A program made the translations under genes and the position numbers. DNA of 64,000 nt from Gammaproteobacteria bacterium (GTDB lineage: Bacteria > Pseudomonadota > Gammaproteobacteria > Pseudomonadales > Pseudohongiellaceae): positions 22,768-86,767 of the forward strand of contig JAQWPL010000008.1 of assembly GCA_029245395.1 (NCBI GenBank), in the 5' to 3' direction. This document shows positions 18,804 to 28,426 of this stretch, piece by piece (positions within the stretch are counted from its first letter, which is position 1; each line of letters begins with the position of its first letter). Below the pieces are notes generated by a model. It was not told the DNA's origin and searched no databases. It saw only the letters and a program-made list of their open reading frames with translations.

Positions 18804-19574
18804 ATGTCTGGAATTATAGGAATTATTGGTGGGAGCGGATTTTATTCGCTCGATGTAAATTCTGATATTGATGCCGATTCGCTCAGTACACCTTACAGCG
18901 AGTCGCCAGTTACTTTCTATAAGAGTCAGGTTTCCGAAATCCCTGTTATTTTTCTTCCCAGGCATGGCGACGAACATGCCACACCACCTCACAAAGTCAA
19001 TTACCGGGCCAATCTGTGGGCACTCAAAGAAAAAGAAGTCCGTGTCATCATTGCCGTTAATGTTGTAGGTGGAATCACTAAAAACATGGCTCCTGGCACA
19101 TTGGTCATTCCCAACCAGCTAATAGATTACACCTGGGGCAGGGAGCATACTTTTTTTGATACGTTTAATAATGAGGCTGTAGGTGAAAATCACGTGGATT
19201 TTACCTGGCCTTATGATGAAGCTATGCGCAAAATTATTATTCAATCCGCTAAAACCAGACACCAGAGTGTTCATACTAGTGCTGTCTATGGTTGCACTCA
19301 GGGCCCAAGACTGGAAAGCGCTGCTGAAATTTGCCGCTTGAAACAAGATGGCTGCGATATTGTAGGTATGACAGGAATGCCTGAGGCAGCCCTGGCCAGA
19401 GAGCTGGGTGTGCCTTATGTCAGTGTCGCGTTGGTAGTCAATTGGGCGGCGGGGCTGACCAGTGAGAGCATATCCTTTGCTGAGATTACTGCAACGCTGG
19501 ATAGTGGAATATCTGAAGTCAAAGAAATTATTGTCGATGCCTTACCCGAGTTGCATCAGCTCATTGAAAACTGA
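18804..19574 (+). CDS. S-methyl-5'-thioinosine phosphorylase (MTAP/MTIP family)
   Basis: Purine-nucleoside phosphorylase of the MTAP family that acts in methylthioadenosine salvage. 256 residues from the ATG at 18804; a TTG two codons upstream is also open but less likely. Family elements are GIIGGSGFYSL (phosphate loop), PRHGDEHATPPHKVNYRANLWALK, NVVGGITKNMAPG, GCTQGPRLESAAEI and GMTGMPEAALARELGVPYVSVALVVNWAAG. In Pseudomonas the enzyme next to csiV-mfd prefers methylthioinosine, made from MTA by a deaminase; I assign that substrate from context. Its 3' end overlaps the convergent csiV by 14 bp. Confidence 0.85.
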   Translation: MSGIIGIIGGSGFYSLDVNSDIDADSLSTPYSESPVTFYKSQVSEIPVIFLPRHGDEHATPPHKVNYRANLWALKEKEVRVIIAVNVVGGITKNMAPGTLVIPNQLIDYTWGREHTFFDTFNNEAVGENHVDFTWPYDEAMRKIIIQSAKTRHQSVHTSAVYGCTQGPRLESAAEICRLKQDGCDIVGMTGMPEAALARELGVPYVSVALVVNWAAGLTSESISFAEITATLDSGISEVKEIIVDALPELHQLIEN

Positions 19575-20412
19575 AACTCACAGGCTCTGGCAATTGATAG
19601 GGCCTGATTTGTACCAACAGACCAAAATCAGGGTGGTCCATATAGTACAGTTCATTGCTCACCATGGCGCGTTCCTGGTCCATGTAGCTCAGGTAATTCA
19701 CCGGCAATTCAAAAGTCAGTGAAATATTGCCGGTATTTCCGGCAATTCCAGGTAGAACAGGTAATTGCCAGAGCACACCCCCAGGCGTCTCCTGCGTACT
19801 GAATTCAACCAACCACAACCTGGCTTCTACATCCACCCGGTTGAGGTTGTAACTGAAGCGTAAGCTGCCTTCCAGTTCGTGGTGGCTTCCAAAAGGATCT
19901 CCGCCTGTAACCACAATGGCCTCCGACTGAATAAGATTTAATACCGGTTGGCGCCAGACGGCATGAAACAATAGCCGGTAATCCGGTGATTCAATAATCT
20001 TGGTGTTTAATGCCTGAAATTCAGCTTGTTCAGTGCCAAGTGCAATAAAAGGATCGCGAGTAAAATCTGTCAATCGGAAAAGAGCATCACCTGTCTCGTA
20101 TAGAGGCCCAATAAATGCTTGCTCTTCTGCTGAGTTGGACAATGTGCTTTGAAAGGGTGGTAATTCATTCAGGGTTTCAAAGTCGAGCCTGTACATTTGG
20201 CTTGCCGGCGTCAAAGGCCTGATGATTTCAGGGTAAGATAATTCCGTTTTATCAGGAATTAGCATTTCATTGTGGGGAAGCGGGTTTTCATTACTGAAAA
20301 TACTGACTTCTATTTCGTACCAACGGTTACCGTCGTAGCTGAAAGTCTGGGCAACAGCAAACTGCCCGCCTGTAAGCAGGAATAACAACCCTGTGAGAAA
20401 TCGGAAAACCAT
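19561..20412 (-). CDS. CsiV-family periplasmic protein
   Basis: 283-residue exported protein with a signal peptide cleaved near ...GGQFAVAQ (residue ~22) and the CsiV-family hallmark RWYEIEVSIF just after it. C-terminal features are FSYNLNRVDVEARLWLVEF and MVSNELYYMDHPDFGLLVQIRPYQLP. CsiV was described in Vibrio cholerae as a peptidoglycan-binding protein that affects cell-wall synthesis. The gene follows mfd with a 4-bp gap, the standard place for csiV, and is probably cotranscribed with it. Its stop lies inside the end of the convergent phosphorylase gene. Confidence 0.8.
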   Translation of the reverse strand: MVFRFLTGLLFLLTGGQFAVAQTFSYDGNRWYEIEVSIFSNENPLPHNEMLIPDKTELSYPEIIRPLTPASQMYRLDFETLNELPPFQSTLSNSAEEQAFIGPLYETGDALFRLTDFTRDPFIALGTEQAEFQALNTKIIESPDYRLLFHAVWRQPVLNLIQSEAIVVTGGDPFGSHHELEGSLRFSYNLNRVDVEARLWLVEFSTQETPGGVLWQLPVLPGIAGNTGNISLTFELPVNYLSYMDQERAMVSNELYYMDHPDFGLLVQIRPYQLPEPVSFSFQ

Positions 20413-20416
20413 TGTT

Positions 20417-23400
20417 TCAGGCTACCTGAAGCGTCTCTGGAGATAAAGCATCCAGCAAACGCCGGGTAAAGTCGAGTCGCTCATGGGCAGAAGACAATTC
20501 ATGCCTGAATTTCAATTCTGACGCACCACCCATTGAATATATCTGGGGCTGATCCTGTACCATCTTGACGATAGTGAAAGGCTCTACTTCTGTGCGAGCA
20601 TCAAACATTACCTTGCCGAATCTTGCATTGGCTTCCACTTTACTAATGCCTAATGCTTCAGCCTGTAACTTGAGCGTGGTTACTTCAAACAGTAATTTGG
20701 TGGCTTCGGGTAATAAACCAAAGCGGTCAATCATTTCAATTTTCAACCCATCCAGTTCCTGCTTGCTCCCAGAGTTTGAAATGCGTTTGTACATTATCAG
20801 CCGGGTATGTACATCCGGCAGGTAGTCTTCTGTTATCAATGCCGGGATATGCAGGTTTATTTCAGTGCCAGATCGGATGGGCTTGCTCAGGTCGGGATTC
20901 TTGCCTTGTTTCATCAGATTCACTGTGTGTTCAAGCATTTCACTATAGAGTGAAAAACCTATTGTCTGGATATGGCCACTTTGTTCGTCTCCAAGCAATT
21001 CGCCTGCACCACGAATTTCCAGATCATGACTGGCCAGGACAAAACCAGCGCCAAGTGTATCTGCCGCACCGATAGCATCGATGCGCTTCAGGGCATCGGC
21101 ACTCATGGATTTAGGGTCAGGAGTCAACAGGTAGGCATAAGCCTGATGGTGGGAGCGCCCAACTCTGCCACGTAACTGATGCAATTGCGCAAGACCAAAT
21201 TTATCCGCTCTCTCAACAATGATGGTATTAGCGGTGGGCACATCGATTCCTGATTCAATGATAGTAGTGCACACCAGTACGTTGTATCGGCGGTGATAAA
21301 AATCCGACATGACTTTTTCCAGTCGACTTTCTCGCAACTGGCCATGACCTACACACACTTTTGCCTCCGGAATGAGTTTGCGTATTTCTTCGGCTGCATT
21401 ATCAATAGTTTTGACCTGGTTATGCAGGTAAAAAACCTGTCCCCCGCGTAACAGTTCACGCTGGATTGCTTCCCTGATCAGAGCGTGGGAAGACTGCCTG
21501 ACAAAAGTCTTAACTGACAATCGTCGTGCCGGTGGAGTGGCAATAATAGAGAGATCTCTTATGCCTGACATGGCCATATTCAAAGTGCGCGGAATAGGTG
21601 TGGCTGTCAGAGTAAGAATATCCACGTTAGCGCGAAGTGCTTTCAGCGTTTCTTTTTGACGCACGCCGAATCGGTGTTCCTCATCGATAATTAGCAGACC
21701 CAGGTTTTTATATTTCACTTCACCTTGTAAGAGTTTATGTGTGCCTATCACAATATCGATTTTTCCAGCGGCCAGCTTTGCCATGTTGTCAGTTTGTTTT
21801 TGTCCCGCTACGAATCTTGACATCAGGGCAATATTTACCGGCCAGTCAGCAAATCGATCCTTGAAATTATCGTAGTGCTGCTGGACCAGCAGGGTGGTAG
21901 GAACGAGGATGGCAACCTGGGTGTTATTGCTCACGGCTATGAATGCAGCGCGCAGGGCTACCTCAGTTTTACCAAAACCCACATCACCACAGACCAGCCG
22001 ATCCATGGGTTTGCCTTTCTGCAAATCCCGGGCAACCGCATCGATGGTTTCCTGCTGATCCACTGTTTCTTCAAAAGGAAAGCTGTTGGCAAAGAGTCTG
22101 TATTCATTTTCATTCAGGTCAAAACTGATGCCTTTCTGGGCTTCCCTACGGGCATAAACATCGAGTAATTCTGCCGCCACATCCACCACTTTTTCTGCAG
22201 CTTTACGTTTAGCTTTCTCCCACTGGTCACTCCCCAGTTTGTTCAGTGGCGCATGCTCGGCATCAGAGCCACCATAACGATTGATGAGGTGTAGAGAAGA
22301 GACCGGCACATAAAGTCTTGCTTCGTCTGCATATTCCAGAACCAGGAATTCGGTGAGATGGCCTTCCACTTCAAAAGTCTCAAGCCCCTTATAGCGACCA
22401 ACACCATGATCAATATGGACAACAGGTGCACCAAGATGGAGTTCAGTCAGGCTTTTGATGATGAAATCAGTATTATCGGCGTATTTACCTCGCCTTCTGG
22501 GCTGACTGACATGATTGGTAAAAAGCTGACTTTCAGTCAGCAAAATCATTGCCGGGTCTTCCAGCCAGAGTCCGTTTTCAAGGGGAGCTACGGTAATACC
22601 AAGTTTAGGCTGGCGCGCGACAAAATCCTGCCAGTCATTCACACCTTCAGGATGAATGCCTTCAGAGCCCAATAATTCTAAAAGCGCTTCACGTCTTCCT
22701 GGTGAATCAGCGCAAAACAGAACGGGGTATTCCGGCACAGTAGTCAGGAAGGTTTGGAGTTTTTGTAGGGGCTTGTCTGTTTTGTGCTCAACGTCCAGAT
22801 CGGGAATCGCCCTGACAGGCAAGATGGCATGCCCGCCACTGCCTTTGACAGCCTTCAGGCTGACAAGAGGGAAGTCATTCATCGATGCAAACAGTTTGTC
22901 GACGGCTATGAATAGCTCGTCAGGTGGCAGCAGGGGGCGCTCTGGATCCACTTTGCGATCCTCATAGCGCAACCGGACATCGTGCCAGAACAGTTCAGCC
23001 GCTTCGTTGACTTCTCCCAGAGTAAAAAAGCAGGCATTTTCTGGCAAGTAATCGAACAGTGTGCTGATTTTCGAGAAGAACAAAGGCAGGTAATACTCGA
23101 TACCTGCAACAGCAACGCCGCGGGAAATATCATCGTACATTGGGCATTTCCTGACATCGATATCAAAAGCTTCACGGAAGTTTTGTCTGAAGGTAGAGAT
23201 ACCCGGTTCTGTCAGTGGAAATTCTTTTCCTGGCAGGAGGTTGACCTGGTCAACCTTGTCTCTGGATAACTGGGTATCGGCATCAAAATATCGCAGGCTT
23301 TCTATTTCATCATCGAACAGCTCTATGCGGACCGGATCTGAACCGCCCATTGGAAAGATATCCATGATGGAGCCACGGACGGTAAATTCACCGTGTTCAT

Positions 23401-23881
23401 AAACAGATTCAACACGCAGATAACCTGCTGACTCCAATTCCTTACGAAAATCATCCCTATTCAATTCCTGGCCTGTGGTAAGTTTCAGGCTCATGCCTTT
23501 GATATAGGATTGCGGAACCAGGTGATGAAGCAGTGTGCTAACGGGCAGAATAAGCAGTCCCTTTTGCATAGACGGCAAACTGGTAAGCGCCGTTAGACGG
23601 GCAGATATAATGTCCTGGTGGGGAGAAAAGTTATCATAGGGCAGAATTTCCCAGTCGGGAAATTCCAATAATGGGATATCTTCAGTGCAAAAAAAGACTG
23701 CCTCTTGATGCAGTCGCTCCGCTTGCTGGGTGTTTTCAGTCACTATAACTGTCAGACCCTGTGCCTGTGCTGCAAAACTGGCAAGCAGCAAACTGCTGCC
23801 AGCTCCGGCAACGCCATCCCAGCGTTGCTTGTCGCCAGCCCGTTTGAGTTCGGGCAGTGAATTAATGTGCAGTTTGTTCAT
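20417..23881 (-). CDS. mfd: Transcription-repair coupling factor Mfd
   Basis: Translocase that removes stalled RNA polymerase and recruits UvrA to lesions. 1154 residues, normal (~1150). The N-terminus is a UvrB-like degenerate module (residues ~1-340). A CarD-like RNA-polymerase interaction domain follows (VHIDHGVGRYKGLETFEVEG ... TEFLVLEYADEARLYVPV). Then come the RecG-like motor with Walker A CGDVGFGKTEVALRAAF and DEEH box IIDEEHRFGVRQ, the helicase C domain (IIESGIDVPTANTIIVERADKFG), and the TRCF domain at the end. uvrC is also in the window but 33 kb away. Confidence 0.97.
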   Translation of the reverse strand: MNKLHINSLPELKRAGDKQRWDGVAGAGSSLLLASFAAQAQGLTVIVTENTQQAERLHQEAVFFCTEDIPLLEFPDWEILPYDNFSPHQDIISARLTALTSLPSMQKGLLILPVSTLLHHLVPQSYIKGMSLKLTTGQELNRDDFRKELESAGYLRVESVYEHGEFTVRGSIMDIFPMGGSDPVRIELFDDEIESLRYFDADTQLSRDKVDQVNLLPGKEFPLTEPGISTFRQNFREAFDIDVRKCPMYDDISRGVAVAGIEYYLPLFFSKISTLFDYLPENACFFTLGEVNEAAELFWHDVRLRYEDRKVDPERPLLPPDELFIAVDKLFASMNDFPLVSLKAVKGSGGHAILPVRAIPDLDVEHKTDKPLQKLQTFLTTVPEYPVLFCADSPGRREALLELLGSEGIHPEGVNDWQDFVARQPKLGITVAPLENGLWLEDPAMILLTESQLFTNHVSQPRRRGKYADNTDFIIKSLTELHLGAPVVHIDHGVGRYKGLETFEVEGHLTEFLVLEYADEARLYVPVSSLHLINRYGGSDAEHAPLNKLGSDQWEKAKRKAAEKVVDVAAELLDVYARREAQKGISFDLNENEYRLFANSFPFEETVDQQETIDAVARDLQKGKPMDRLVCGDVGFGKTEVALRAAFIAVSNNTQVAILVPTTLLVQQHYDNFKDRFADWPVNIALMSRFVAGQKQTDNMAKLAAGKIDIVIGTHKLLQGEVKYKNLGLLIIDEEHRFGVRQKETLKALRANVDILTLTATPIPRTLNMAMSGIRDLSIIATPPARRLSVKTFVRQSSHALIREAIQRELLRGGQVFYLHNQVKTIDNAAEEIRKLIPEAKVCVGHGQLRESRLEKVMSDFYHRRYNVLVCTTIIESGIDVPTANTIIVERADKFGLAQLHQLRGRVGRSHHQAYAYLLTPDPKSMSADALKRIDAIGAADTLGAGFVLASHDLEIRGAGELLGDEQSGHIQTIGFSLYSEMLEHTVNLMKQGKNPDLSKPIRSGTEINLHIPALITEDYLPDVHTRLIMYKRISNSGSKQELDGLKIEMIDRFGLLPEATKLLFEVTTLKLQAEALGISKVEANARFGKVMFDARTEVEPFTIVKMVQDQPQIYSMGGASELKFRHELSSAHERLDFTRRLLDALSPETLQVA

Positions 23882-24090
23882 AGTGGGGTCGGGGACGCAG
23901 ACTAAAGACTGCGGCGACTAAGTGCAACTCAGGCAACTGTTATATTGTTGTCAGAGGCGAGTGATTAATCAATTTCGTTTGATGGACTTCTAATGCGCAT
24001 CCTTAGATAATACGCGCCTCATTTTTCCATGGAACCTAACTCATAAGTTCTATGGCATAGGCTCTTATAAATTTTACAGGATACGAAAAC

Positions 24091-25563
24091 GTGGAACGAC
24101 CGAGTGTAGACGATTATTTTGGTGACTGGAAAGCAAGGGAAGCCCTGGCTCAGGAAATGCTTCCCATCATGGGAAAATTGGAGAACGAGAGAGGCGTTCA
24201 GATGTTTCTCTATGGCAGAACCCTGAACAATCGTTCTGTGGCTAATATCATGATGTCTCACCGCCGGGTGAGGGAAGTTGCCCGTAACGAGTTGTCCGAG
24301 TTCGAAAGCAGTCAGGTTTTGAAGTCATTGGCCAAACTGGATCTTAGTCCTGCTCAGATTGATTTGGGTAAGTTAACGGTAAAATACATGGAAGCCCTGG
24401 AAGAGGATGCCAAGGTAGATCTCGATAAGTTGCTGGCAAATGAGCTTTCCCACCTGGTCGGTGTGGATTACAAACCAATCGACAAGCCTACAGATATTAT
24501 TCTCTACGGATTCGGTCGAATTGGTCGCTTGGTAACCCGTTTGTTGATCGAGCAGACGGGCAATGGAAAACTGATGCGGCTGCGTGCAATCGTAGTGAGA
24601 AAGGGGGGCGATGGCGATCTGGAAAAGCGAGTCAACCTGCTTCGAACTGACTCAGTACATGGTACATTTTCTGGCACAGTACGCGTTGAAGCAGAAAACA
24701 ACCGTATCATTGCAAACGGCAATGTCATCGAGATTATCTATGCTGAAAGCCCTGACAGTATTGATTACACCCAATACGGCATTAATGATGCGCTTGTGAT
24801 TGATAACACGGGCATATGGCGTGATGAAGAAAGCCTGGGGCAACATTTGAAATCAAAAGGCGTCAGTAAAGTTATGTTAACGGCGCCAGGAAAGGGTAAT
24901 TTGAAAAACATTGTTATGGGTATCAACCATGACACCATTGAGCCAGAGGACCGGATTATTTCAGCCGCTTCTTGTACCACCAATGCCATTGCACCTGTGC
25001 TGAAACTGATTCACGACAAGTACGGTATCGTGCATGGCCATGTTGAAACTATTCATGCCTATACCAACGACCAGAATTTGATCGACAATTTCCACAAGGC
25101 AGATCGCCGCGGTCGCAGTGCGCCACTGAATATGGTGCTGACTGAAACAGGAGCGGCCAAGGCTGTTTCCAAGGCGGTCCCGGAACTGGAAGGCAAGCTT
25201 ACTGGCAATGCTGTCAGAGTCCCTGTAGCAAATGTATCTGTGGCCATTTTGAATCTGACCTTGTTGACTGGTTCCAGTTCTGACGAGATCAACGAGTACC
25301 TCAGGGAAATTGCGGTGCATTCACCATTGCAAAACCAGATTGGTTACACAGAATCTCCCGATGCAGTTTCAACAGATTTTATTGGCTCCCGCGAAGCCTG
25401 TACTGTTGATGCAACGGCCACGAAGGTCAACGGCAAGAACATGATTCTCTACCTGTGGTATGACAATGAATTTGGCTACAGTGCCCAGGTTGTGAGGATG
25501 GTTAACATGATGGCTGGCGTCAATTTCCTCTCCTATCCTGAAGAGGATTCAATGGCCCACTGA
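24091..25563 (+). CDS. gap: Glyceraldehyde-3-phosphate dehydrogenase, long form
   Basis: NAD(P)-dependent GAPDH with an unusual ~135-residue N-terminal extension, 490 residues in all. The extension is helical and charged, with no motif I recognise. The Rossmann fold starts at GFGRIGR (residue ~140). The catalytic Cys295 is in SAASCTTNAIAPVL, and YDNEFGYSAQVVRM near the end is typical. This long type, encoded next to mfd, is the form known from Pseudomonas and relatives and probably has a gluconeogenic or dual role. The start is GTG at 24091, supported by AGGA nine bases upstream. It is divergent from mfd. Confidence 0.92.
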   Translation: MERPSVDDYFGDWKAREALAQEMLPIMGKLENERGVQMFLYGRTLNNRSVANIMMSHRRVREVARNELSEFESSQVLKSLAKLDLSPAQIDLGKLTVKYMEALEEDAKVDLDKLLANELSHLVGVDYKPIDKPTDIILYGFGRIGRLVTRLLIEQTGNGKLMRLRAIVVRKGGDGDLEKRVNLLRTDSVHGTFSGTVRVEAENNRIIANGNVIEIIYAESPDSIDYTQYGINDALVIDNTGIWRDEESLGQHLKSKGVSKVMLTAPGKGNLKNIVMGINHDTIEPEDRIISAASCTTNAIAPVLKLIHDKYGIVHGHVETIHAYTNDQNLIDNFHKADRRGRSAPLNMVLTETGAAKAVSKAVPELEGKLTGNAVRVPVANVSVAILNLTLLTGSSSDEINEYLREIAVHSPLQNQIGYTESPDAVSTDFIGSREACTVDATATKVNGKNMILYLWYDNEFGYSAQVVRMVNMMAGVNFLSYPEEDSMAH

Positions 25564-25573
25564 TTGATCCTTG

Positions 25574-25600
25574 TATGACTCTGATATGACTCTTTTATGA
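25574..25600 (+). repeat. 11-bp tandem duplication at the apbE start codon
   Basis: TATGACTCTGA (25574-25584), TATGACTCTTT (25585-25595) and a partial TATGA (25596-25600). The apbE ATG at 25597 lies in the third, partial copy, so each unit carries an ATG in the same relative place. Confidence 0.8.
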
Positions 25601-26670
25601 AAATAGCCGATTGGAATAACAGGTATCTCCTGTCGGCTGTCTTTCTAATCGTTTCTTTGGCCAGTATTACCCTGCTGTCATTTTCTGACAGGAATACAGC
25701 CAATGCACTGATTCATGACGGCCTGATTGTTCATGACGGACAGACAATGGGCACCACCTACCGCATTTTGCTGCACGCACTTGCCCTTGATGAAGACACT
25801 AAACAAACCCTCCCGGTAAAAATTAGTCAGCTACTTAACATTCTGGATAGTGGAATATTTTCGACTTATGCCCCGGATTCACAATTATCGCAATTGAACA
25901 AAACTACTCCGGGATTGTCGTACCTGGGGTCAGCGGAACTCGCAAAGGTGCTCAATGCGGCTATGCAGGTTTATACTCTTTCCGGTGGTGCATTTGATAT
26001 CAGCATCAAACCCCTCGTCGATCTCTGGGGGTTTGGCTTTGCAATGACTGCCGGAGGAATTCCTGCACAGAAAGAGATTGATCGGGCACTTGAACGTACC
26101 GGCATGGAAAGTATCTTGCTGGATAAAGCAACCGGGGCGATCATCCGGACAAAGGATGTGACTCTGGATTTGTCTGCCATTGCGAAAGGGTTTGCGGTTG
26201 ACCAACTGGCATCATTACTGGATGTAGAAGGTCAGCAGAATTACCTTGTGGAAATTGGTGGTGAAATAGTAACGCGCGGCGTCAGGGCAGATGGAGGTCA
26301 CTGGCAATTGGGCATTGAAAACCCTGTATCAGGTGAACCAGGCGTATTCAGGGAAATTAACCTCACAGCAGAAAAAACGGCAATTGCCGCCTCGGGGAAT
26401 TACCGTAACTTCTTCATAGTTGAAGGCCAACGCTATTCTCACACGCTGAATCCTGTTACCGGTTGGCCGGTAAGTCACAATCTGGTCTCTGTAACAGTGA
26501 TTGCAGAGTCAGCCATGATGGCTGATGCGTGGGCAACGGCCCTTTTGGTCCTTGGGCTTGAAGAAGGTATTAAACTGGCAAATGAATTACAATTGCCGGC
26601 TTATTTTATAACCGATGGAAACACCGATTTTCACATTGAACATTCCGAAGCTTTTAGCCGGTATTTATAA
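25597..26670 (+). CDS. apbE: FAD:protein FMN transferase (ApbE)
   Basis: Covalently attaches FMN to threonine residues of target flavoproteins, typically subunits of Na+-NQR and RNF, in the periplasm. 357 residues. A single N-terminal hydrophobic segment (~10-28) has no clear lipobox. The ApbE domain includes GQTMGTTYRI, SGGAFDISIKPLVDLWGFG, DLSAIAKGFAVDQLASLL, EIGGEIVTRG, AIAASGNYRNF and SHTLNPVTGWPV with the Mg-binding region near MMADAWATALLVLG. In Pseudomonas this gene ends the nqrA-F cluster between gap and sth. Here gap and sthA flank it but no nqr gene is present, so its flavoprotein target is not evident. Confidence 0.9.
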   Translation: MKIADWNNRYLLSAVFLIVSLASITLLSFSDRNTANALIHDGLIVHDGQTMGTTYRILLHALALDEDTKQTLPVKISQLLNILDSGIFSTYAPDSQLSQLNKTTPGLSYLGSAELAKVLNAAMQVYTLSGGAFDISIKPLVDLWGFGFAMTAGGIPAQKEIDRALERTGMESILLDKATGAIIRTKDVTLDLSAIAKGFAVDQLASLLDVEGQQNYLVEIGGEIVTRGVRADGGHWQLGIENPVSGEPGVFREINLTAEKTAIAASGNYRNFFIVEGQRYSHTLNPVTGWPVSHNLVSVTVIAESAMMADAWATALLVLGLEEGIKLANELQLPAYFITDGNTDFHIEHSEAFSRYL

Positions 26671-26698
26671 TTTCTAGTCAGTAAATAGTAAATTAAGC

Positions 26699-28096
26699 AT
26701 GGCAAATAAACCCAAGAAGTTTGACCTTCTGGTCATTGGTGGTGGTCCGGCCGGGGAAGCGGCTGCAATGAATGCCTCTAAAGCAGGAAAGAAAGTAGGG
26801 ATAATCAGCGATAAAGTTAATGTAGGTGGTAATTGCACTTATCTGGGCACTATCCCATCCAAGACAATTCGTCACTCAGTCAAACAAGTCGTCCAGTTTC
26901 ATGCCAATCCCTTGCTGCGGAATCTGGGGAAATTGAAAAAGCTGACTTTTCAGCAGGCCCTGAAACAAGCTGATAGGGTCATTGCTGAGCAGGGAAAAAC
27001 TCGCAATGATGCCTATGAAAGAAATTACATACCAATTTTCCAGGGTACGGCTCATTTTATCGATGCACACCTGATTCAAGTAGAGTCAGGGAAAAGTAAA
27101 ACCACACTGAACGCAGAAAACTTCATTCTTGCTACAGGATCCAGGCCATACCGACCTGATGATGTAGACTTTAGCCATCCCCTGGTATTTGACAGCGATA
27201 CCATCCTTGAGTTGAAAGATTCTCCCAAGAAAGTCACCATTTTTGGTGCCGGTGTGATCGGCTGTGAATATGCGTCGATCTTTGCCGGCATGAAGATGAA
27301 AGTGGAATTGATTAATCCGGCCGAAACTCTCCTGTCTTTTCTTGATACAGAAATAACAGATGCCCTGAGTTATCACCTGCAAAATGTGGGGGTGCGCTGT
27401 CGCCATCAGGAGCAATTTAGCAAGCTTGAATACCATGATGATCATATTGTGATTTACCTGGAATCCGGAAAAAAAATTAAAAGTGATATTTTGCTCTGGG
27501 CTAATGGACGAACCGGAAATACCGATAAGCTCAACCTCGAGGCGATAGCGCTGAAAGCTGACAGTCGAGGGACACTAAAAGTTGACAAGCGATACCAGAC
27601 GACGGTGGATAATGTGTATGCAGCTGGGGATGTGATCGGTTGGCCGTCACTAGCCAGTGCGGCTCATGATCAGGGTAGAGCTGCCTGCAATGCCATTATC
27701 AATCCTGAAGAATTTCATTATGTGAATGATGTGGCCACAGGAATCTATACCATCCCTGAGATCAGTACGGTGGGCTATACAGAGTAGGAACTGACCGAAA
27801 AGAAAATTCCCTATGAAGTAGGTAAGGCCTTTTTCCGTAATATTGCCCGGGCGCAGATTACCGGTGATAAAGTGGGTATGTTGAAAATCATTTTTGATTT
27901 CGAAACACTGGAAATTCTGGGTATTCATTGTTTCGGCGATCAGGCGTCTGAAATCATTCATATCGGACAGGCCATCATGAACCAACGCGGCAAGGCCAAC
28001 ACCCTGAAATATTTCATTAATACCACTTTCAACTACCCAACAATGGCAGAGGCGGACAAAGTTGCGGCTCTGAATGGCATCAATAGACTTTTCTAG
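26699..28096 (+). pseudogene. sthA: Soluble pyridine nucleotide transhydrogenase, interrupted by in-frame TAG
   Basis: SthA is an FAD-dependent cytosolic enzyme that balances NADPH and NADH. The frame opens at ATG 26699 with VIGGGPAGEAAAMNASKAGKK and VGGNCTYLGTIPSKTIRH, the Cys-x4-Thr form that marks SthA rather than a disulfide reductase. The NAD domain (VTIFGAGVIGCEYASIF) and the second FAD motif (TTVDNVYAAGDVIGWPSLAS) follow. At codon 363 the frame meets TAG (27785-27787) in [19 protein letters not shown], where E. coli SthA has Gln. It then continues unbroken as a perfect dimerisation domain to a second TAG at 28094-28096. Without the stop, 465 residues would be made, the normal length. 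One C-to-T change (CAG to TAG) explains it: a recent mutation, a sequencing error or readthrough. Confidence 0.9.
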
Positions 28097-28426
28097 TAAA
28101 GCGCAGTTGTAACAGTCCCATAAGGAATGCCCTGAAAGCCTTGATTTAAGCGGGTGTTCGCGGAAAAAGTACTTGAAGGCTCAGAGCTAAAAGTGTAAAT
28201 TGACTCCCCGCTTGATGCAGTGAAATTTTCAGAATTTACGTGGCCTTTTCTCCTAGCTCAGTCTGATTTCCTGCCTGCTGAAAACAATGTTTTCATAGTA
28301 TTAAACAGTTCTAATTTTACTGGTCTGATAAAGAAAACTAGAAAATAATAGCGCGCATTTTGCTCCTTCTCGAGTGGCCGGTGCGAACGACTAGCAAATT
28401 GCAGAGACAAAACAAGGTGGGCAGGT
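28097..28426 (+). promoter_or_regulatory. Intergenic region before the nuo operon
   Basis: 330 bp between the sthA remnant and nuoA with no credible gene. It contains TGAAAACA-A-TGTTTTCA (28279-28295), a perfect 17-bp inverted repeat about 130 bp before nuoA, and distant AGCCTT/AAGGCT arms (near 28137 and 28175) that may form an imperfect hairpin after sthA. A TTGACT at 28200 lacks a good -10. The nuo promoter is expected here but I cannot fix it. Confidence 0.4.

Noticed and set aside
27785..27787. TAG reassignment or a selenocysteine-like recoding in this organism
   Set aside because: TAG ends lon, hupB, nuoK, nuoM, the recombinase gene and sthA itself, so it is used as a normal stop. Local readthrough cannot be excluded but general recoding can.
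27872..28096. A separate small gene after the sthA stop
   Set aside because: It is in the same frame as sthA and encodes exactly the missing SthA C-terminal domain; there is no ribosome site.
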